64,000 bases of DNA from Massospora cicadina (Eukaryota > Entomophthoromycota > Entomophthoromycetes > Entomophthorales > Entomophthoraceae), in assembly GCA_022478985.1 (NCBI GenBank), contig JAKSZP010009319.1, positions 62,001-126,000 on the forward strand. The letters run 5' to 3'. The translations under genes and the position numbers were made by a program. This document shows, piece after piece, positions 56,701-64,000 of the stretch (its first letter is position 1; every line of letters begins with the position of its first letter). A model generated the notes under the pieces. It was not told the DNA's origin, searched no databases, and worked only from the letters and a program-made list of their open reading frames with translations.

Positions 56701-57059
56701 ATATGTCCTAGTTGGTGATTAGTTGATAAAATATTTTCAGTTACTGAACCCTCTTCAGGTCTAAAAGGGGCTATTTTCTCTTAGGAAGTTGCATAAATTC
56801 AATCTGGTATGTGGGCAGATTTACAAGTCAGTTCGCCTATTCTGCTGGGGGTTCAAAGTGACCTCATCCGCTCAATCAGAGCTATTTGGCTTTATACTAG
56901 GAGTAAAATCATTATTCCAATCAAGATAATTCCGTCAAGAATTAGGCGCAGAAGTTTTAGTAATATCTAAACTATTTGGCACCATAATATTCTTATCAAC
57001 TAGTCATACATCCTATTTTCTGACATTAACCTCTTCAAGAATGTTGGGGGGCGAATAAA
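56700..57059. other. Unassigned sequence between H and I
   Basis: Decayed, AT-rich. It should hold either the 5' part of H or the 3' LTR of I; neither can be shown. Confidence 0.4.
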
Positions 57060-59403
57060 GGCGTAAAAAAGTCCATATACTCAGTTAATAGTAGCCTCAT
57101 AAGCAAGAGAACTGAATAGAACATTCAACACCCCTCCTATACGTGATTACAAAAGGTCCTTACCAAATGGGACTTGAGCTTCTTGATCCTTGGAGTAATG
57201 CAGTTATGATAATATAAAATCAAGCAAGATATTTGATGAAAGGGAAGAGGGGGTATGAGTTCATTAGCTGTTTGGACCTCTTTAGTGACAGTTTTAGCTA
57301 TATTAGTCATAGCATCAGATTGTAGATGGATGATGTGTTGGGCCAACCTCTTCATGGCCTTGTCAGGATCATCAGTCATAGCAGAAAAGACATCTTTAGC
57401 TAAGAGAGCGGGTACTCCCAAATTATCAACCATATAGAATGAAGAATGGAACATTTTGAGGATCCAGTTAAACTAATATAATATGCCATAAGGGCACTAG
57501 GCAATAACCAATCCCAGTTTAGAGGGTCTGATGTGGCCATTTTTTACTAAGGATACCAAGGTTCTGTTCACTATTTCCGTGGTACCATTTGTCAAAGGGT
57601 TATAGGAGCTGAGAAGAGTTTTTGTGTTCATATGGAGGTAGCCAGGATCTTGACCATTATGGAGGTGAAATTCTTCCAATTGTCACAGAATAGAACCTGA
57701 GGGCAACCATGGTGGGTGAAAATATACTGATTAAGGAAAGTGGCGGTAGCTTTAGCAGTTTGGGCTGGGAGCGCCACTGCTAAAATCCATTTTGTGAAGT
57801 GATCAAAACCTAATAGTATGTAGTAATTCCAACTGATAGTCTGTGGTGGAGGACCTACAACATCTAAACTTATCAAGTAGAAGGGTTGCATAGGGGTAGT
57901 AGGGTGATATTGATATTTGTTCTTGAGATTAGATTGTTTTTTGCAGGTTAAGCAGGATATCCAGGACTTTGATATTAGGTTTTATGATTCCCTACCAATA
58001 GTACTCATCTTTAATCCACTCATGGGGTTTTCTCACTCTGCCATTCCCAAGAGTTGAGTGGTCCTCCATGATGGCAGTAACTCTTTCTGAAGGTCAAAGA
58101 CATGGCAGCCAATTTGCCCCTACATTTTTGTATAACTTCCCGCTCTCCACCTTGGTGTTGCAGGTGTGTGCCACTAACATTTTATTAACAGATTCATTTT
58201 CATCATCCCAAGCATCTTGGACCATAAGGAGATCATGTAATCTCTATGATTCAATATTTTTCAAGTGAAGGACAGTCAGATGAGTCAACCCATCAATGTT
58301 CATATGGCAAGTTCTCACTCGGTGTCCCATTTTCAATATTAAAGTTGGAGCTTCAAGGCCTAAAGAGCCAACCGTTCAGTGAGATCCTTCATATTTTATA
58401 ACCACTTTAAGAAGGCGTGATCAGTAACCACGGTGAAGGTAGTTCCATAAAAAAAGGGGCGGTAAAGTTTTACAGCTAGCAAGACAACAAGGCACTCTTT
58501 TTATGTGACGCTGTAGTTGCATTCAGCTTTTAAGAGCATCTTGCTGAAATATGAAGCAGGATAATTTACACCGTTTTTATCCAATTGAGCCAGTGATGGC
58601 TCCAATGTCTTAATTATAGGCGTTGGTAAACAAAATGAAGGGGTCACCATAGTCCAGGTAATTTAGGATAGGTCGTTGTTGTAGCAACTTCTTTAGCATC
58701 TCAAACGCGGCCTTTTGTTAAGCACCCCAATAGAAAGGTGTCTTTTTAGTCAATAGTTAAACAAGAAGAACACTGAGCTGGGCAACTTGGGTATTAATTG
58801 ATGGTAATATCCCATCATACTCAGAAAAGCCTTAATCTCATAGGTTTTGAGGATGAGGAATTTTGGACTTTGCTCTAACATTAGCTTGTAAGGGTTGAAT
58901 TCTTTCCTGTGAGATAGCATGTCCAAGAAAATCTAATATTTTAAAAAAAGTTTGAGGGTTCCAACTTAATGTTAGACTCATCAAATTCATTGAAATACTT
59001 CTACAAGATGAGTGAAATGTTTGTTGAGAGTTTTAGAAAAGATTATGCTGGCACTAAGATAGAATTTATAAAACTTAGCTTAAGATACCGTAAAATGTGA
59101 TCCATTGCTTACTGGAAAAATGTGAGTGCATTGCACAACCACTGAGGTAATCAAGTGAGTTAACATAGACCTTCACTGTAAATGAGAGCACATTTTTCCT
59201 GGTGTTGTGGGGAAAGGCCTGTTTTCCAGAATCCACTGTACAAGTCCATAGAGGACAAGAGTTTGGAACCAGAAAGTTGTGACAGAGCGTTGATAATAGG
59301 TGGGATATGATAACTATTCTTTTTTCATGATTTTTTCAATTTTCAGTAGTCAATAACTACCTGATGATCTTTGTTTTTCTTTTTTATGAGCAAAAGAGGA
59401 GAC
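57060..59403 (-). pseudogene. Fragment I: RT, RNase H and integrase of a Ty3/gypsy element
   Basis: Minus strand, cut at 59403 in the RT fingers (SPLLLLIKKKNKDHQVVIDY) by the A2 LTR. RNase H is readable as FYGTTFTVVTDHAFLKWL near 58455-58400 and the ISARCS*KLNATTAS region before it. The integrase finger lies near 58060-57920 (GNGRVRKPHEWIKDEYYW). The core at 57891-57628 has ISLDVVGPPPQTISWNYYIL (first Asp) and VLFCDNWKNFTS (second Asp). The next frame (57679-57497) has YNPLTNGTTEIVNRTLVSLV with the catalytic Glu. All three acidic residues survive, but stops separate them. Confidence 0.85.
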
Positions 59404-60613
59404 TGTAAGTCCAGGGGAACGTCCCCTTTGCATGGATCAAGTAATTTACCCATTTCCAAATAAGAAGGGTCTGCAAAGGTCGGCTGTACCCCTCTTCACC
59501 CAGGGCAATCTCGCACATGTGGTAGACAAGCGCTGGGTAACAGCTCTCCCTCTGAAGATTTCTCCCCAGTTCTCATGCTTGCCTCACTGAAATTATCCTC
59601 CAAATAGAGAGTTTTCTGCACCAAAATCATTGTAACCACCTTCCTCACAAGCGGGAGGGATTTTATAAAATCAACGGTGCTGAATCCTCAAAATCGAAGC
59701 CAAAATGTTCAAAATCAATGAGAATGAAGCCTGACGGGCGAAAATTAACAGTCAAAAAGGGACAAGTATCAAATTCTAAGCCATAATTGCTGATGGCATC
59801 AAGCTGTTGAGAAGTATGATTGCTGATGCCAAACTCCCCTTAAAATAGTCATAGAAAATCCCTGATGAGCAGATATCACCATCAGGGACTGTTTCCAATA
59901 ACTTGGAACTTCTATTTCATAAATTGGGATTGGTGCCTAAAGTAACTCATTTGGCCAAATAAATGCCCCAGCGACCGGGCATCGGCAGATTGGCCATCCT
60001 GAACCAATTTCTAACCCATTGGGACTGCCTCTATGTGGGATGGCCCTGGGAGATTCCCATTTCCCATTAGGCTAGACGCTGTCATGCTAACTGATGTAAA
60101 AGCAGTAGAGCCTCAGTCCATGCGATTGTGGACAAACCAATAATGCTCAGCTTGCCACTGAATCCTTTGATGTCAGTTCAAATGAGAATTACTTCCCCCT
60201 CCCCCAAAAATTCCCTGGATTAGGTCGAATTTGAGGGTCCCTTCATTGCCTTGACCTACTACAAAATGAACACTATTTAATCAGTTGCATTGCGCTGAGA
60301 AAATTGTTGGTCAATTTCCTTTATTTTTTATAGTAAAAATCCCTAACCCAATTCCAGTTTCTATTTTGCTCAAATCTAAACCCCCCTCCCCACCTATATT
60401 TCCACAACCCACGGGGCCTTGGCTGTGTTCACCTGGCTCCTCACTTGGTTCCTATACACAACTATGGATCATGGCCGTTTAGTGACGAAACTCTTCACTG
60501 CTACACAACTGTCACACCAGCAGCAGTGCCACTGGCATTTGGCTTGGAGTTTGGGTGCTTCAGCACTTGAACTGGCAGGCCAAATCAAAAAATAACTTGC
60601 TGTTTGCCTGACA
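59404..60613 (+). repeat. Element A2 5' LTR
   Basis: 1210 bp, TGTAAGTCC to CCTGACA. The best copy for defining the family LTR. After it I find no clear TGG-type primer-binding site. Confidence 0.82.
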
Positions 60614-60699
60614 TAATTGACCAACAATTATTCTTAATCATTTCCACCCTTCTCTTTGAGATGGGTGAAGCAGTGGACTTTTCTCTCAGCTAAATAAGG

Positions 60700-61560
60700 T
60701 TGTGAAGAGTTTCTACTATGGCCACAATAGCCTAGTACCTCTCAAAATGTCTAAGCCCACCCTCCAAAATAATATCTTCATGCTAGAAGCCACCGAGGTG
60801 GTCTTGATATCAAATACCAGTCCCCAAATCTTTGTCCAAATCACATTCAATAGTTGCCACGGCCCCTGTGCCCATGCCAGTACATCCTGGCATTCTTACT
60901 TATGAAGCGTCTACTCCTGTTGCAAATCTAGTGGTCTCCCCCAATCCTAGTACTATCTCTTCCTTATCTACAGACTCAACTATAGCTGCCAATAAAGAGA
61001 ATTTTGCCTACTTTTTAATGCCCATGAAAATAAGTATCAGAGCTCACCACATGTCCTTTGAGGCCTTAGTGAACACTGGGGCAGCGGGTAATTTTATGAG
61101 TGTAGAGCTAGCCCACCAGTTGGAGCTTGATTGGACTTGGGTACTTTGGTGATGGTTGCTTCATCAGCCTCACAGACCTTATACCTAGTCCAACGGCTTT
61201 ACCTTTCTAAGTTCACCAGTTTAGCTTTTTTGAGTGGTTCTACACAATGCCAAATTTGGTGTTTAAAGTAATTCTGGGGTAGGATGGTGGAGACAACAAC
61301 ATGTTAGAATTCACCTGGAGACTGATATGTTGTGATTCTTTAATGATCAGATGGAGGGGAGTTTTCTATAGTAAATACCCCTATAAAAACTCAAGGCCGC
61401 AGTTCGATCACCTCCATCGTTTTCCCTGCGGGCCTCCCATTGGATTTCCCTGAAGCATTGATGCGCTATCAAAGTATCTTTGATTATGAGAAGGTGGACC
61501 GTCTCCCCTTTCAAACTAAATTCGATTTAGGGTTTAAACATTGGTGCAGGTAGTGAATAT
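60700..61560 (+). pseudogene. Element A2: aspartic protease and linker
   Basis: The frame at 60832-61152 contains MSFEALVNTGAAGNFMSVEL, the retropepsin site with DTGA read as NTGA (Asp to Asn, inactive). The linker follows in other frames and aligns with 1-370 of copy 1 (for example ATGCCAAA(C/T)TTGG at 61247 against 108). The short sequence between the LTR and this frame shows no capsid or zinc knuckle, so a gag deletion is likely. Confidence 0.82.
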
Positions 61561-62300
61561 TAACTGTCCTTTGTACCCCCATACAGCAGAAGAGGAAGCT
61601 GCTCTTAACGCTTGGTTGGACGACATGCTTAAGAAAAAGGTGGTTATTTAAAGAGACATAACCAGTTGTTTCCCCTATCGTTTTTACAAAGAAGGCTGAT
61701 GGTTCCCTCCATCCCTGCATAAATTATGGTCACCTGAATAAAATCATAATTCATGATACCTACCCTTTAATCCTGGAGCAAACTATCAGTAAAGCAATTG
61801 TTAATTTGCGTGTGTTTTCAAAACTTGACTTTATTAATGCCTTTAACCAAATTTGGGTGATGGAAGGCCAGGAATGGATTACCGTTTTCCAAAAAAGAAG
61901 GATATTTTCCAATTTTGAGTAATGCCCTTCAGGTTAAAGAATGCACCAACCACATTTAAAAAAATGATCAATAGTGTGCTAAGCGATCCTTTAATTTAAT
62001 TGCGCGGTCACATATTTTGATGACATTTTGGTTCACTCCCCAACTCCTGAAAAACATGCAAAAGAATGGGAAGCGGTAGTGGTTGCTTTGCACTAAGTGG
62101 GCCTGTTCATCAAGCCTACAAAATGCGAGTTTTATATGGAGGAAGTTACCTTTTTAGAAAATCTTGTCTTAAAAGATGGGTAGGGATTCCTCCTAACAAA
62201 TTGGATGCCATCTGCGGATGGCCAACTCCAACATCCCAAAAACAATTAGGTTTTTTGGGCACCATCATTTTTTTAAAGAATTTTTCCCCTGCCCTTTCCC
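61560..62300 (+). pseudogene. Element A2: reverse transcriptase
   Basis: Aligns with copy 1 from about 440 to 1150. Motif A reads FSKLDFINAFNQIW near 61815-61860. The YxDD box is YFDD (62013-62024), intact here but damaged (YIGD) in copy 1. The thumb (KPTKCEFY-like) lies near 62115, and the connection block KQLGFLGTIIFLKNFSP at 62242-62290. Frameshifts interrupt it in several places. Confidence 0.88.
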
Positions 62301-62830
62301 AGTTAGCCGCTTCACTTCACCCCCTCACGGGTAAGAGTGTTCCCTTTCATTGGACACCCAAGTGCCAGCAGGCGTTCAAGTCAATTAAAGAGGTGTCTTA
62401 TCACCCCCATTCTAAAACATGCTGACCCCTCCAAACCCTATATCATTGCATGCGATGCCTCATCTGTTGCAGTTGAGGCTGTTCTGTTTCAGGAGCACCA
62501 TGGTTTAGAACATCCAGTTACTTACTTTTCAAGAAAATTCTATTCTACTGAACAATCCTGGGCCATCTATAATAAGGAGTTGGCAGCCGTAGCATGGGCG
62601 TTGAATCATTGGCATCAACTTTTACAAGGCGCTCATAATGAGTTAATGGTGCATACAGATCATCAAGCCCTTCTGTATTTTCATAAACCACAGAAGTTAG
62701 CATATAGACAAGCTCAACCTATTGGGATTTTTATAGCTTTAACTTCAAATATGAGTTTGTGAAAAAAGCGTTGAATGTTCTTTCTTTCTTAAGTCGTAAC
62801 CCTGCACATTGCCCTGTAGATTCAGATGAG
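62300..62830 (+). pseudogene. Element A2: RNase H
   Basis: The frame at 62337-62762 is the best RNase H of the A family: YIIACDASSVAVEAVLFQEH, HPVTYFSRKFYSTEQSWAIY, NKELAAVAWALNHWHQLLQG and VHTDHQALLYFHKPQKLAYR. All catalytic blocks are present. It is preceded by a frameshift in the RT connection and ends in a stop. Confidence 0.92.
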
Positions 62831-63079
62831 GTGGATACTGTTACCATTATTCCTCCAACCCAAATCCTATACATCATTCCCCCCATGGACATATCAGTGG
62901 ACTTGGATCTGATGTGCCTCTTATTTCACGTGCTTTAGCAGCCCAAATGACCTAACCCAAAGGAGTGGAGCTTTTGGAATGAATGTCCCTCCCAGCTCAT
63001 AAGCATTCCCTATATTCCTTGGTGGAGGGTTTAATTCATTTTTGGTTGCGGGTGTAGGTTCCTCCTATAGTTAGAGACA

Positions 63080-63765
63080 AAGTGTTTCAGGCTCATCACC
63101 CCCACCCCCCACAGTTGGCCATCCAGGTAATAAGAAATGTATCAATTTGATCAAGTGTATTTATAATTGGGTGGGCTTGTCAAAAGATGTACCAGCCTGG
63201 ATCGCCAATTGTGTTACCTGCACATGCGCTAAGTCAAATCAATCAGGAAGGAATAATCTCCTTCACCCATTTCAACATGTCAAGGGTCCATTGACATTGG
63301 TATCCGTAGATTTTATTTTCAAACTTCCCTGTTCAAATGGGTTCACTGCAGTAATGGTGGTAGTTGATCAGTTTAAAAAATTTGCCCTGTTTATCCCGTG
63401 CTCATCCGCCATTTCATCAAAAAAACTGCTATCTCTTTGTTCGCCATGTGCTTTCAATGTTTGGTCTTCCGCAGGAGATTATCAGTGACCGTGGGCCCCA
63501 GTTTACAGTGCAGTTCTGGAATGAGCTTTTATTAACTTTAAAAATTATACCTTGCCAATCCAGAGCGTATCATCCCCAGTCCAATGGAAAAACTGAGCGA
63601 GTTAATCAGATCTTGGAACAGTACTTGCGCTGCTATGCTGCAACTGCACTGGATACCTGGGATAATGACCTTACTCTTGCTCAATTCGCTTACATTAATG
63701 TGACGCATGCCTCTATGGGGTCTCCCATTATGAAGCGACTTTGGGGTATAACCCTTCGTTTTTGA
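63080..63765 (+). pseudogene. Element A2: integrase finger and core
   Basis: The frame at 63147-63488 carries the CxxC of the finger (ANCVTCTCAK) and VSVDFIFKLPCSNGFTAVMV (first Asp). The frame at 63364-63765 carries LPQEIISDRGPQFTVQFWNE (second Asp) and YHPQSNGKTERVNQILEQYL (Glu). All three catalytic acids survive, unlike copy 1, but a frameshift near 63430 separates them. Confidence 0.92.
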
Positions 63766-64000
63766 TCAGTTCTTGTCTGCGGCCAAAAGTCCCAGCTGCC
63801 GCGGATCATGTAGTGCATATTCAGTCTAACCAGTCCTTAGTGTGGGAGCATCTCACTAAGACTATTGTTGACTATAAGCATTTTGCGGATTGGAAATTGT
63901 ATCCCGCTCATGACATTGTGGTGGGGTCATATGTAATTATTGATATGCATCATTTGTGGATGCAGGTACCCTCCTGGAAGTTTGCAAGCAAGCATTTGGG
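63766..64000 (+). pseudogene. Element A2: integrase C-terminus, cut by window end
   Basis: Aligns with 2620-2862 of copy 1 (DYKHFADWKLYPAHDIVVGS, then MHHLWMQVPS). The chromodomain and 3' LTR lie outside the window. Confidence 0.8.

Larger units (their letters stand above)
59404..64000 (+). mobile_element. Chromovirus A, copy 2 (right end outside window)
   Basis: Same family and orientation as 1-4799. It starts with a 5' LTR inserted in the RT of fragment I. Only about 0.4 kb separates the LTR from protease sequence, so gag is missing or almost so. RT, RNase H and integrase follow in broken frames. The window ends in the integrase C-terminus at the point equal to about 2862 in copy 1. Confidence 0.92.

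Noticed and set aside
1..64000. Copies A1 and A2 as the two ends of one giant element enclosing everything
   Set aside because: A1 ends in a 3' LTR and A2 begins with a 5' LTR in the same direction, so each is a separate copy whose other half lies outside the window.

Overview
The window is nuclear DNA of a eukaryote, and most of it is a graveyard of Ty3/gypsy (Metaviridae-type) LTR retrotransposons stacked inside one another. I infer a fungus with a repeat-swollen genome: there are two chromodomain-bearing Ty3/gypsy lineages, a single-exon Snf1/CAMK-like kinase gene with a long serine-rich N-terminal tail, and a tRNA-derived SINE. I cannot name the species, and a non-fungal protist is not excluded. 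Nothing looks bacterial. Almost all retroelement reading frames are broken, so the domain calls are pseudogenes.

Layout. 1-4799: 3' half and 3' LTR of chromovirus A, copy 1. 5114-18090: element C (minus strand), whose 3' LTR is split by a complete chromovirus B (5244-10814, minus) with a perfect 5-bp target duplication. 18750-19650: integrase fragment D. 20075-~20960: an old LTR related to A. 21413-21575: a small hAT-type MITE. About 21.6-27.5 kb: a CpG-rich, retroelement-free island holding the only intact ordinary gene (protein kinase, 24255-25604), a SINE, minisatellites, a second MITE-like element and a truncated LINE tail. 27.5-30.3 kb: nothing recognisable. 30.3-31.1 kb: integrase fragment J (minus).

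31250-57000: a Russian-doll stack. Element H (minus) is split inside its integrase by element E (32803-54566, plus). E is split by element F (35968-50578, plus). F is split twice: by a solo LTR of family A (38747-39898, minus) and by a complete element G (41400-48406, plus). Target duplications (TAAGG/TAAGG, GAAAG/GACAG, CTCAT/CTACT, AGTGG/GGTGG) and reading-frame continuity across the breaks fix the boundaries. 57060-59403 is fragment I (minus), cut in its reverse transcriptase by chromovirus A copy 2, which runs off the right edge.

The most unusual signal is a collagen-like Gly-X-Y tract of about 18-19 triplets in the gag regions of both F and G, placed upstream of the capsid-like domain. 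Others are a family of extremely short 3' LINE tails (18-52 bp) with 12-17 bp target duplications, a 135-bp SINE inserted in a CCGCCGGCG minisatellite, and a sharp CpG contrast between the kinase island and the decayed retroelements. Several catalytic residues in the retroelements (for example DTG read as DMG) appear lost through CpG-type transitions.
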